The notes beneath the pieces were generated by a model. The model was not told the origin of the DNA. It made no database searches and worked only from the letters and a program-made list of their open reading frames with translations. Below, piece after piece: positions 1 to 7,178 of a stretch of DNA of 11,552 bases (positions are counted from its first letter, which is position 1; each line of letters starts with the position of its first letter). Origin of the DNA: JBBQSF01 sp038214085 (GTDB lineage: Bacteria > Bacteroidota > Bacteroidia > Bacteroidales > CG2-30-32-10). Location of the stretch: assembly GCA_038214085.1 (NCBI GenBank), contig JBBQSF010000101.1:1-11552 (forward strand), read 5' to 3'. Made by a program: the position numbers and the translations under genes.

Positions 1-245
1 ACCAAGGCTTCTACGGGCAAGAGATTCACAATTCCCATTGCAACTGCAATTCCGCCAAAATATACTCCTATAAAATTTAAAATCCCTGATAATATAACGG
101 CAATTCTAGGTTTAAGGGAATTGGTATAAATTACTGTTGCAACTGCATTTGCTGTATCATGAAATCCATTTATAAACTCAAATGCACAAGCAGCAAGCAA
201 ACAAAGGAGCAAAACTATTGTCAGAGAATCACTAAGTCCGAACAT
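1..245 (-). CDS. PiT-family inorganic phosphate transporter, N-terminal part (runs off left edge)
   Basis: This is the first 81 or so codons of an integral-membrane phosphate permease; the rest lies outside the window. From the ATG at 243-245 the protein begins MFGLSDSLTIVLLLCLLAAC and continues through FEFINGFHDTANAVATVIYT (residues about 22-41). That stretch matches the conserved PiT signature, a G-x-N/H-D-x-A-N-A core in the first membrane segment. A second hydrophobic, glycine-rich segment (about residues 48-70) follows. The family moves inorganic phosphate with a cation (H+ or Na+). The reading frame stays open upstream of this ATG back to a stop, but no other ATG lies there, so 245 is the best start. 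No strong promoter is seen in the 156 bp before it, only near-matches to TAnnTTTG. The family call is firm; the ion used and the exact subtype cannot be judged from this fragment. Confidence 0.88.
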   Translation of the reverse strand, partial: MFGLSDSLTIVLLLCLLAACAFEFINGFHDTANAVATVIYTNSLKPRIAVILSGILNFIGVYFGGIAVAMGIVNLLPVEAL

Positions 246-401
246 ATTCAATGGATTTTTTAACCATTCAATGCAAATATGAGAATAAAAATGTAAAAGA
301 AACCAATAAAAGAGAATTTGTTGAAAACTTATACAAAATAATTGCAGTTAATACAAACGAATACCTTTTGATATAAAGGGATATTCATTATTTATTAAAA
401 A

Positions 402-776
402 TTAATATAGCTTTATAGCTTTCCATTTCCAGCGGCCACCCGATAAACTTTTGGCAGTTCCTTTTATCGTTTTTGAATCAACAATTTTGCCTTTGTAAAC
501 AGCATATCCATCATTAAAACTAAGGGTAATATGATTTTGTTTCTGAATCCATTTGTCATTGTCTTTTGTTGATTCATTGGGATGGGAATTCAATAACTTA
601 CCATCAACAGAAAACTTAATTTCATAATTCCTGTCTCCAAAATGTTTGTTGTGATAGCTTAGTTGCCAAGTAGTTTCAGATATATCAATGCAATTGTTTT
701 TTTGTGCGTTTACCTCGACACAAACTAAAAAAAGAAAACAAAATAAAATTCCAGAAATAAATAATTTCATTTTCAT
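402..776 (-). CDS. small exported protein of unknown function
   Basis: This 124-residue protein has a clear Sec signal peptide: MKMK, then a hydrophobic core at about residues 5-20, then a cleavage-like VNA followed by QKN at about residues 23-27. The mature part is about 100 residues and looks like alternating short beta strands, with tryptophans in TTWQLSY, DKWIQKQ and GGRWKWKAIKL. It also has the pattern YKGKIVDSKTIKGTAKS. This resembles small lipocalin-like or calycin-like exported proteins that end in a G-x-W-x-W-x-A strand, but I do not recognise a named family. The only cysteine after the signal peptide is near its start (NNC), and there is no lipobox. The gene starts 6 bp after the nnr stop, so it is probably the last gene of that operon, although its secreted location gives no clear link to NAD(P)HX repair. 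It is a real gene because of the signal peptide and tight spacing; its function is unknown. Confidence 0.8.
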   Translation of the reverse strand: MKMKLFISGILFCFLFLVCVEVNAQKNNCIDISETTWQLSYHNKHFGDRNYEIKFSVDGKLLNSHPNESTKDNDKWIQKQNHITLSFNDGYAVYKGKIVDSKTIKGTAKSLSGGRWKWKAIKLY

Positions 777-782
777 ATTAAT

Positions 783-2291
783 TTACTTTTCTTCATTCAT
801 AAATGCTTCAGGAATTGCATTCACAATATCTCCGGCAATTAGCGACTCTTCCCCCTTATATGATTTTGCAATATCTCCAGCTAATCCATGCAAATATGTT
901 CCAATAATTGCTGAATCGAGCGATGAATAACCGCGTGCTTTCAGTCCCAAAATAATTCCCGTAAGTACATCTCCGCTCCCACCGGTTGCCATTCCAGGAT
1001 TTCCAGAAGAATTAAAAAACAATTTTCCATCGGGCGTACTAATAGTTGAATTTGCTCCTTTATAAATAATATAGCAATGATATTTAATCGAATATTCTTT
1101 CTGAAGCAAGAGACGATGGAAATCATTTTCGGGTTTTCCAAACATTCGGTCAAACTCTTTTGGATGCGGAGTCAGAATGCTGTCTTTGGGTAAAAATGCG
1201 AGCCAAGTCTTGTTTTCACTCAGAATATTCAATGCATCAGCATCAATTATTAATGGAACGGGGGAATTCTGGATCAGAAATTTAATAGTTTTCTGCGTTT
1301 GAATGTTTTTTGCAATTCCAGGTCCGATTGCAATAGCATTAAAAAGGGATAGTTCAGGAAGTTCAGTAATATACTTATCATTTTCATCCACACTCACCAT
1401 GGCTTCAGGAACGGAATTCTGAATAATCGGATATCCGCATTCAGGAACATGAACACTTAGTAATCCAGCACCAGACCTCATACATGCCTTTGCAGCAAGA
1501 ACAGCTGCACCCATTTTGCCATAAGATCCGGCAAGAAGCAATGCATGTCCGAAATTTCCTTTATGTGCGAACTTACTCCTTGGCAACAAAAGACTCTGGA
1601 AAAATTTATTGTCGATATAAAAGTTCTGACTTACGGTTTGTTCAATAAATTCATTGCTAAGACCAATATCCAAAACAACCCATTCTCCAGTAAAAATATA
1701 ACTTGACGGGAGCAAAAATGCAAGCTTTGGCATCTGAAAAGTGAGCGTGATGTCGGCATTTACAATATTTTGACAAGATTCAGTATTTGTATCGCAAAAC
1801 AACCCAGATGGAACATCAATGCTAATTACAAATGCTTTAGATTTGTTAATAATCTGAATAGCTTCTGCGGCAATTCCTTCAGGCGATTTGCTCAGTCCTG
1901 TTCCGAATATAGAATCAATAATAAATGCATTTTCTTCTATCTCAGGAAAATTTTCAGCCCTGCTTACATAACTTATTTTTGCATCCGGAAACTGAAGAAA
2001 TAACTTTTCGTTGGCTTCAAAATCAAGAGATTTATTTTCAGAAAACTTAATAACGATAGGAAATACATTAAATCTATTTTGTAAAAGTAAACGGGAAATT
2101 ACGAGACCATCTCCCCCGTTATTTCCCGTTCCGCAAAATACATAAAACTTATTTTGCTTATCGAATCGTTGGCTTATCCAATTAAAACATTCATTTGCTG
2201 CTCTTTCCATAAGCGATAGCGACGAGATAGGCTCGTTTGCTATCGTGTAAGCATCAACTTCACGTATCTGGGCCGCAGATAAAATCTTCAA
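783..2291 (-). CDS. nnr: bifunctional NAD(P)H-hydrate epimerase / ADP-dependent NAD(P)H-hydrate dehydratase
   Basis: This cytoplasmic repair enzyme restores NADH/NADPH from the damaged hydrates NADHX/NADPHX. The N-terminal YjeF_N domain (about residues 1-220) interconverts the R and S epimers, and the C-terminal ribokinase-like domain (about 235-500) dehydrates the S form using ADP. Numbering from the TTG start, the epimerase part shows GNNGGDG at 56-62, D126 in DSIFGTGL and DVPSG at 159-163. The dehydratase part shows HKGNFGH at 243-249, GPG at 323-325, TPHPKEFDRM at 374-383 and NPGMATGGSGDVLTG at 431-445, where D441 is the expected catalytic base. I chose the TTG at 2289-2291 because MKILSAAQIREVDAYTI is how this family normally begins, and it gives 502 residues. 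An in-frame ATG at 2351 would add 20 residues without family character and would overlap the upstream gene by 44 bp. The gene sits third in a minus-strand operon. Function is certain; the start is likely. Confidence 0.95.
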   Translation of the reverse strand: MKILSAAQIREVDAYTIANEPISSLSLMERAANECFNWISQRFDKQNKFYVFCGTGNNGGDGLVISRLLLQNRFNVFPIVIKFSENKSLDFEANEKLFLQFPDAKISYVSRAENFPEIEENAFIIDSIFGTGLSKSPEGIAAEAIQIINKSKAFVISIDVPSGLFCDTNTESCQNIVNADITLTFQMPKLAFLLPSSYIFTGEWVVLDIGLSNEFIEQTVSQNFYIDNKFFQSLLLPRSKFAHKGNFGHALLLAGSYGKMGAAVLAAKACMRSGAGLLSVHVPECGYPIIQNSVPEAMVSVDENDKYITELPELSLFNAIAIGPGIAKNIQTQKTIKFLIQNSPVPLIIDADALNILSENKTWLAFLPKDSILTPHPKEFDRMFGKPENDFHRLLLQKEYSIKYHCYIIYKGANSTISTPDGKLFFNSSGNPGMATGGSGDVLTGIILGLKARGYSSLDSAIIGTYLHGLAGDIAKSYKGEESLIAGDIVNAIPEAFMNEEK

Positions 2292-2307
2292 AGCAATTGA
2301 TCTGGTT

Positions 2308-2697
2308 TTAATAATGCATTTGTCCCCATGGCATACTGGAGAACATAGCACCTACAAATGCAATTACAACAATAACATAAATAAGGAAAAGTGCTGACAA
2401 TATCAAACCGATAATAGCACATATTTTTCCTGCTTTCATATTGTTTATTGAAGATAATGAATAAACTCCGGGATTTTGGGTAAGCAATGTGTTTGCCTTT
2501 GAAGAAAGCGACATTGCAATAATTCCGAGAACTATCCCTATAATTCCGTATCCCCAGCAAAAAACAATTGATAAAATGCCGAGTACCAATACTCCCGTTG
2601 AATTTGGTAAAGGTGGCTGAACAAAATAACCTTGTTGATTTGGATTGGGGTTTGTGTAATTTGGAGGAGGAGTTTGGTTGTAGTTTTGGTCTTGCAT
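2308..2697 (-). CDS. small two-TM membrane protein, DUF4190-like / 'CCC motif' type
   Basis: This 129-residue inner-membrane protein has a Pro/Asn/Gln-rich cytoplasmic-looking N-terminus (residues 1-33), a long hydrophobic segment at about 34-62 and a second at about 90-117. The arrangement LPNSTGVLVLGILSI, then GIIGIVLGIIAMSLSSKA, then NMKAGKICAIIGLILSALFL is the typical pattern of the DUF4190-like 'CCC motif membrane protein' group common in Bacteroidota. The usual cysteine cluster is reduced here to a single Cys in FCWGYG at about residue 47. No enzyme activity or partner is known to me for this group. The start lies 12 bp after the stop of the DUF2752 gene, and the stop lies 16 bp before the TTG of nnr, so it sits inside a probable operon. 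The pairing with a DUF2752 gene is common as I recall and may mean a shared role at the membrane, but that is inference. Confidence 0.85.
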   Translation of the reverse strand: MQDQNYNQTPPPNYTNPNPNQQGYFVQPPLPNSTGVLVLGILSIVFCWGYGIIGIVLGIIAMSLSSKANTLLTQNPGVYSLSSINNMKAGKICAIIGLILSALFLIYVIVVIAFVGAMFSSMPWGQMHY

Positions 2698-2709
2698 AAA
2701 GTTTAATTA

Positions 2710-3009
2710 TTAAAGTGTTAGTAAATTGTAAATGTAATTGATAACAATAATTGATGTTGTAAAAATAAATGAAATTTTTAAATAAATTGCACCATTTTTA
2801 AATTTAAATTTAAGTTGAATTATCAGCATTGCAATCATCAGAAAAATAGGAATAAGCGGAGGGTATGCTTTAAGGCTTTCAAACAAATTGCCTTTAAGAA
2901 GTTCTATTATTGCTCGCTGCATCCCGCATCCGGGACATGGAATGCCAAGATATTTTTTATAATAACATGGGAGCATGTGGCTTTCGAGCCATTCAATTAG
3001 TGCATTCAT
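2710..3009 (-). CDS. DUF2752 family membrane protein
   Basis: From the ATG at 3007-3009 this is a 99-residue protein. Its core, GIPCPGCGMQRAIIELLKG (about residues 22-40), is the hallmark of the DUF2752 family, with the paired cysteines C25 and C28. Two hydrophobic segments follow (about 48-66 and 76-96). The function of the family is unknown; the C-P-G-C pair suggests metal binding or redox chemistry, but I see no direct proof. The frame is open upstream to an ATG at 3108, which would overlap lepB. A near-perfect minus-strand promoter (3016-3046) ends 6 bp before the ATG at 3009, so translation from the longer frame is unlikely. This is the first gene of the run DUF2752, two-TM protein, nnr, exported protein. 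A later in-frame ATG (MLPCYYKK, residue 12) is a less likely start. Confidence 0.85.
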   Translation of the reverse strand: MNALIEWLESHMLPCYYKKYLGIPCPGCGMQRAIIELLKGNLFESLKAYPPLIPIFLMIAMLIIQLKFKFKNGAIYLKISFIFTTSIIVINYIYNLLTL

Positions 3010-3015
3010 CAGGTG

Positions 3016-3046
3016 CAAAATTAATATGTTTATGATGCAAAACAAA
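3016..3046 (-). promoter_or_regulatory. Bacteroidota-type promoter for the DUF2752-nnr operon
   Basis: Read on the minus strand, there is a perfect -7 box TAATTTTG (plus-strand 3016-3023; consensus TAnnTTTG) and a -33 box TTTG (3043-3046), with a spacer of exactly 19 bp. Transcription should begin only a few bases before or at the ATG at 3009, so the messenger would have almost no leader. This is the best promoter match in the window and supports the short DUF2752 start. Confidence 0.7.
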
Positions 3047-3058
3047 AATGTATTTTTG
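3029..3058 (+). promoter_or_regulatory. probable promoter for lepB
   Basis: A perfect -7 box TATTTTTG lies at 3051-3058, 6 bp before the lepB ATG. The -33 box is weaker: TTTA at 3029-3032 with an 18-bp spacer. It overlaps the divergent promoter of the DUF2752 operon, so the two transcription start regions lie about 55 bp apart and polymerases at the two promoters may compete. If used, it would give an essentially leaderless lepB messenger. Confidence 0.5.
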
Positions 3059-3064
3059 TAAAAC

Positions 3065-4126
3065 ATGAAGTGGAAATTTTCCAATAAATTAAAAGGAACA
3101 AAACGCAAGTCGCTATTCGAATGGATGAAGGCCTTGCTGGTTGCGATATCCCTACTGATAATTCTGAATATTTTAGTATTTGAAACTTATTCTATTCCGG
3201 GAACATCAATGGAAAAAACACTTATTGCCGGAGACTATATTTATGTAAACAAGCTCAGTATTGGCGCCCGCATCCCCATTTCTCCATTGGCAGTGCCATA
3301 TACCAATATATACAGTGATGCTGTTTTATTGCCTTATATGCGAATACCAGGATATTGTAGCATTAAAAACAATGATGTAATTGTGTTTAATTATCCGCTT
3401 GAGGATGAAAAGCCTATCGACAGGCGCACACCATTTATCAAGCGATGTGTGGCTATTCCTGGCGATACATTTAATATAATAGATGGTTCAGTTTTTATTA
3501 ATAACAAAGAGCTTAATGCAAACGAGAACATAGAATTCAACTATTTTTTGAAAACAAATGGGCAAATGTTTGATGAGGATTTTTTTGAAAAATATGACAT
3601 CAGCGAAGGCGGACCTGTAATGGATTTGAACTCATACAATATTACATTGACTAAGAAAAATGCTGAATTGATTTCAAAACTGCCTAACGTAACCAAATGC
3701 GAAAAAATGATTGAGGACAGTGGTTTGTATTCCGATTATCTTTTCCCTTCATCATTTTATTACCCTTGGAACATGGATAACTACGGCCCATTGGTTGTCC
3801 CTAAAAAAAACGAGTCAGTTATTTTAAACAAAACTTCTTTGCCACTTTATTACAGGATCATTAAGATTTATGAAAAAAATAATCTTACTGTAAAAAATGA
3901 CTCCTGCTTTATTGATGGGTTGTATGCAAAAAGCTATACATTTAAAATGAATTATTATTTTATGCTGGGCGATAACCGACACAATTCATCCGATTCGCGC
4001 ATGTGGGGTTTTGTTCCGGAAGATCATATCATTGGAAAGGCAGTATTTATAATAGCTTCAGTAGATAAAGGCAAAAAAATGCTTAACAGATTCAGGTGGA
4101 ACAGATTTTTGAAAGGTGTTAAATAG
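3065..4126 (+). CDS. lepB: signal peptidase I (S26A)
   Basis: This membrane-bound serine protease removes signal peptides from exported proteins on the outer face of the inner membrane. It has 353 residues with one N-terminal membrane anchor (about 22-39). Box B is SIPGTSMEKTL with the nucleophile Ser48 followed by Met49. Box D is KRCVAIPGD with the general base Lys126. Box E is GDNRHNSSDSR at 302-312. All residues needed for the Ser-Lys dyad are present. A long insertion (about residues 150-295) lies between boxes D and E. That is much longer than in short Gram-positive enzymes and fits the extended LepB proteins of Bacteroidota. The ATG at 3065 shares bases with the opposite-strand frame of the DUF2752 gene. 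A second in-frame Met at residue 21 lies just before the TM segment and is an alternative start, but it would lose the positively charged N-terminus. Confidence 0.97.
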   Translation: MKWKFSNKLKGTKRKSLFEWMKALLVAISLLIILNILVFETYSIPGTSMEKTLIAGDYIYVNKLSIGARIPISPLAVPYTNIYSDAVLLPYMRIPGYCSIKNNDVIVFNYPLEDEKPIDRRTPFIKRCVAIPGDTFNIIDGSVFINNKELNANENIEFNYFLKTNGQMFDEDFFEKYDISEGGPVMDLNSYNITLTKKNAELISKLPNVTKCEKMIEDSGLYSDYLFPSSFYYPWNMDNYGPLVVPKKNESVILNKTSLPLYYRIIKIYEKNNLTVKNDSCFIDGLYAKSYTFKMNYYFMLGDNRHNSSDSRMWGFVPEDHIIGKAVFIIASVDKGKKMLNRFRWNRFLKGVK

Positions 4127-4188
4127 ATACACAAAATGGCATTTTATAATACTCCTAAAAAATCAGGTTTACTGTTGTATTCAAAATA

Positions 4189-4219
4189 TTGTTTTCATCC
4201 TATTTTCTATTTATATTTG
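4189..4219 (+). promoter_or_regulatory. promoter for the WbqC-family gene
   Basis: There is a perfect -7 box TATATTTG at 4212-4219 and a TTG -33 core at 4189-4191, with a 20-bp spacer. The expected start of transcription is near 4225, leaving a leader of about 17 nt before the ATG at 4242. The WbqC gene can therefore be expressed separately from lepB despite being only 115 bp downstream. Confidence 0.6.
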
Positions 4220-4241
4220 ATTTTTTCTATTTCTCATTAAC

Positions 4242-4856
4242 ATGATTCTCGCCACGTCATACTTCCCTCCTATCAGTTATGTTGCAAAATTTTTCGGCAA
4301 TGATGTTATTATTGACATTCATGAACATTACATAAAACAAACGTACCGAAACAGGTGTGAAATTCTGGCAGCAAATGGTTCATTATTTTTGTCGGTTCCC
4401 GTTAGTAAAGGCAGTCTGCATAAGCCTTGCAGTAAAGATATTTTAATTGATTACAGCAAACCCTGGCAAAAAATTCATTGGCGTTCCATTGAATCGGCAT
4501 ACAATAATTCGCCATTCTTTTTATATTACAAAGATCAGGTGGAAGAATGTGTTTTTTCAAATCACAAATTTGTTAGCGACCTGAATCAGCAAATTCTGGA
4601 AATGATTTTTAAACAATTGCAATTAAAAATAGATGTTCGTTATTCCGAAAATTATATTGATCCGGGAACTGACGATGATTTCAGGAATTCAATTTCTCCA
4701 AAAAATAAATCTGGAATAGGTTTTTCCTTTTACCAGCAAGTGTTTTCAGAAAAGCATGGATTCCAAAGCGATTTAAGTATTCTGGATTTGTTGTTTAATA
4801 TGGGGCCAGATGCTAAGGAATATTTAAGTATTATTACAAAGGATATTCTATCCTAA
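4242..4856 (+). CDS. WbqC family protein
   Basis: This 204-residue soluble protein matches the WbqC-like family throughout. It has YFPPISYVAKF at 7-17, an acidic/histidine patch IDIHEHYIKQTYRNRCEI at 24-41, LSVPVSKG at 50-57, and the family core PWQKIHWRSIESAYNNSPFF at 74-93. Near the C-terminus are FYQQVF and the helix DLSILDLLFNMGP. The family was named from O-antigen clusters and is often found in polysaccharide or envelope loci. Its biochemical activity is not established as far as I know, so no reaction is assigned. In Bacteroidota it is often found just after lepB, as here. The last 23 bp overlap the 3' end of the convergent pgpH-like gene. I am sure of the family but not of the role. 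Confidence 0.92.
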   Translation: MILATSYFPPISYVAKFFGNDVIIDIHEHYIKQTYRNRCEILAANGSLFLSVPVSKGSLHKPCSKDILIDYSKPWQKIHWRSIESAYNNSPFFLYYKDQVEECVFSNHKFVSDLNQQILEMIFKQLQLKIDVRYSENYIDPGTDDDFRNSISPKNKSGIGFSFYQQVFSEKHGFQSDLSILDLLFNMGPDAKEYLSIITKDILS

Positions 4857-6897
4857 CATGCATCATATTAAGCATTCTCTTCTTGAAAATCTTTTTAATA
4901 ATAGTGATTTCCTTAAGGGTAATGTCCGCATTAGAAAACTGGTTCTGTTCAATAAGAGAATCAATAATTTTATCAACCATCTGACTTATTGATTTTTCAT
5001 CAGGTTTTTTCATGCTTCGCGACACAGCTTCAATAGCGTCAGCCATCATAACTACAGCTGTTTCTTTTGAATAAGGAATTGGTCCGTGATATGTAAAAAC
5101 GCTTTCATCAACATCCTGATCCGGATTGTTTTTTAAATACTGATTGTAAAAATAAACTGTTTTTTTTGTTCCATGATGGGTACGGATAAAGTCGATAATT
5201 ATGTCAGGAATACCATGTCGTTTGGCAATCTCAATACCTTTACTAACATGACTTATAATAATGGCAGCGCTCTCCTCAGAATTCAACTCGTTGTGCGGAT
5301 TCATTTCCGTAAACTGATTTTCGGTAAAATACATAGGCATTTCCATTTTGCCAATATCGTGATACAAAGCACCAGTGCGGGTTAAAAGTGTATTTCCTCC
5401 AATTTCATAAATAGCTTCTTCAGCAATATTTGCTACCTGCATTGAATGCTGCAATGTAGCAGGAGCTTTAATTGACAATTCGCGGAGCAACTTACTGTTG
5501 ATATCAGAAAGTTCCAGAAGAGAAACATCTGTGGTAAAACCAAAAATACGTTCAAGCAAATAAATGAGCGGATAAGAAAGCAGTACAAGTGCTGAACCGC
5601 CAGCAAACATTACAAATATCTGAGAATTCATATTTTCCAGCGTTCCTTCCTGCATCAGCGTCATGCCAATATATGTTGCCGAATATGTTGAAAAAACCAA
5701 TAATGATGTAATAAAAAATTGTGAACGTTTACGCATGTTTACAACACTTATTATTGCAATTATCCCAGAAATAAGCTGTAACAACACAAACTCAAAACTA
5801 TTGGGTACAAGAAAACCAATTATTATAATTGTAACAATGTGAACAAACAAAGCAAGGCGCGTATCAAAAAAAGCCCTGATTATAATAGGTGCGATACAGA
5901 GAGGTATAATATAAAGGTAAGTAACATTATATTTTATAACTGTGCTGGTGGTTAAAACCATGAGGTAAATAACAAGCAAAACAAGAAACACTTTTCTGCT
6001 ATCTGCAAAAACTTCTTTACGAAACGATTTGATAAATAACACAAGAACTACAATAGCAATACATACGAGCATAATCTGCCCAAGAAGATACATGAAATAA
6101 TCTGAAGAATTTCCTAATTTCACTTCATATTCTGTTTGCAGTGAATTAATGATTTGATTTTTTTCGGGAGTAATCAACTCGCCCTTCGAAACAATTCGCT
6201 CTCCTTTCTGGATCAATCCGGTAGTTAAGGAAATATTATTTATCAGATCTTCGCGGTATTTTTCGGTAAGCTGATCATCTATCGTCACATTGTACATTAA
6301 AGCATTTTCAAGTATTGGCTCGAGCATTTCCTTGTCTATAGCTGGTTTTGAAGCAATACTTGTTTTAACAAATTCAGCAGCAGATTGAAGTGTATAAATA
6401 TCACTTAGTTGTTTTTCCTGGATTATATTGTTTTTAACAAATGCAAAAACAAAATCATTTTTTTTACTCAGAGTAGAATCGCTCAGCGAAATGATGCCTT
6501 TTGAATAAATCGAATCGAGAAGGTTTAGAGCAAATGAAAGGTTTTTTATTTTTTTTGCTTCATTTGTCTCAGGATGCTTTAGTTTCCATTTTTCTTCAAA
6601 TTCTGCATTAAAAGCCGTAAGTTTTTCTGATACTACTTTTGAATTATATGAATAATATACTTTAGAATCTTCATATACTTGTTTTTTTTCGGCATCAATT
6701 AATTCTTTTGATTTATATGTTGAAAAATCGAATGGAGCAATCAGGTCATCATGCATCCATGGTTTACCTTTCTGGAATTCGTATTTGAACTTACCTTGAT
6801 GAGGAAACTGCAGCACTATAAGTACAATGCTTATAATAAAAAGCAAAGTTTTATTGATGGAAGAATATTTTAACAGCAATTTATTAAGAAAATTCAT
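4834..6897 (-). CDS. pgpH: 7TM-HD family phosphohydrolase, probable cyclic-di-AMP phosphodiesterase (PgpH/YqfF type)
   Basis: This 687-residue membrane enzyme has the PgpH layout. An N-terminal TM segment (about 17-30) is followed by a large extracytoplasmic 7TMR-HDED-type domain (about 40-265, with PWMHDDLIAPFDF and GLIQKGERIVSKGELIT). A seven-helix membrane domain follows (about 268-450), then a cytoplasmic HD domain (about 470-680). The metal and catalytic positions are all visible: H484 (TLQHS), H513-D514 (LYHDIGK), H550 (IISH), H574-H575 (RTHHG) and D620 (MMADAIEA). In Listeria PgpH this fold hydrolyses cyclic-di-AMP to pApA; some Bacteroidota members may have other substrates, so the substrate here is inferred. 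The start ATG at 6895-6897 is followed directly by MNFLNKLLLK. The 3' end overlaps the convergent WbqC gene by 23 bp. I could not find a clear promoter upstream. Confidence 0.93.
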   Translation of the reverse strand: MNFLNKLLLKYSSINKTLLFIISIVLIVLQFPHQGKFKYEFQKGKPWMHDDLIAPFDFSTYKSKELIDAEKKQVYEDSKVYYSYNSKVVSEKLTAFNAEFEEKWKLKHPETNEAKKIKNLSFALNLLDSIYSKGIISLSDSTLSKKNDFVFAFVKNNIIQEKQLSDIYTLQSAAEFVKTSIASKPAIDKEMLEPILENALMYNVTIDDQLTEKYREDLINNISLTTGLIQKGERIVSKGELITPEKNQIINSLQTEYEVKLGNSSDYFMYLLGQIMLVCIAIVVLVLFIKSFRKEVFADSRKVFLVLLVIYLMVLTTSTVIKYNVTYLYIIPLCIAPIIIRAFFDTRLALFVHIVTIIIIGFLVPNSFEFVLLQLISGIIAIISVVNMRKRSQFFITSLLVFSTYSATYIGMTLMQEGTLENMNSQIFVMFAGGSALVLLSYPLIYLLERIFGFTTDVSLLELSDINSKLLRELSIKAPATLQHSMQVANIAEEAIYEIGGNTLLTRTGALYHDIGKMEMPMYFTENQFTEMNPHNELNSEESAAIIISHVSKGIEIAKRHGIPDIIIDFIRTHHGTKKTVYFYNQYLKNNPDQDVDESVFTYHGPIPYSKETAVVMMADAIEAVSRSMKKPDEKSISQMVDKIIDSLIEQNQFSNADITLKEITIIKKIFKKRMLNMMHVRIEYPL

Positions 6898-7047
6898 ATT
6901 CGATAATTTTCACGAAGTTAAAAAATTTTTAAAAAGATTAGTGATTTATGAAATATTTTGATTTTGGTGTTATTCTGTTTGTCGATTCCAAATTTGATTT
7001 AAGATCAATATTAGAAACATTAAACACAAAAATTCAATGGTATAAAA

Positions 7048-7078
7048 TTTACCAATATGTAATTTTTTTTTATCTTTG
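7048..7078 (+). promoter_or_regulatory. probable promoter for the lipoprotein gene
   Basis: There is a perfect -7 box TATCTTTG at 7071-7078, with a weaker TTTA at 7048-7051 as -33 box and a 19-bp spacer. The predicted transcript starts near 7083, giving a leader of about 95 nt before the ATG at 7179. I see no clear hairpin or riboswitch in that leader. Confidence 0.45.
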
Positions 7079-7178
7079 CTTTATCTTGTCCGTTCAAAGT
7101 TGCATCATCGTTAAAGAATTATTTTGCTCAATATTCCTTTAATAGCTTAGAATTTTAACAACCATTAATATCATTACA

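Noticed and set aside
3010..3108. Longer DUF2752 start at ATG 3108 or 3066
   Set aside because: It would overlap the lepB coding start and place the start codon upstream of the best promoter; the family core needs only the shorter form.
6948..7142. 64-codon plus-strand open frame between pgpH and the lipoprotein gene
   Set aside because: It contains the likely promoter of the lipoprotein gene (-7 box at 7071-7078), its residues show no family pattern, and the base composition is that of the surrounding AT-rich spacer.
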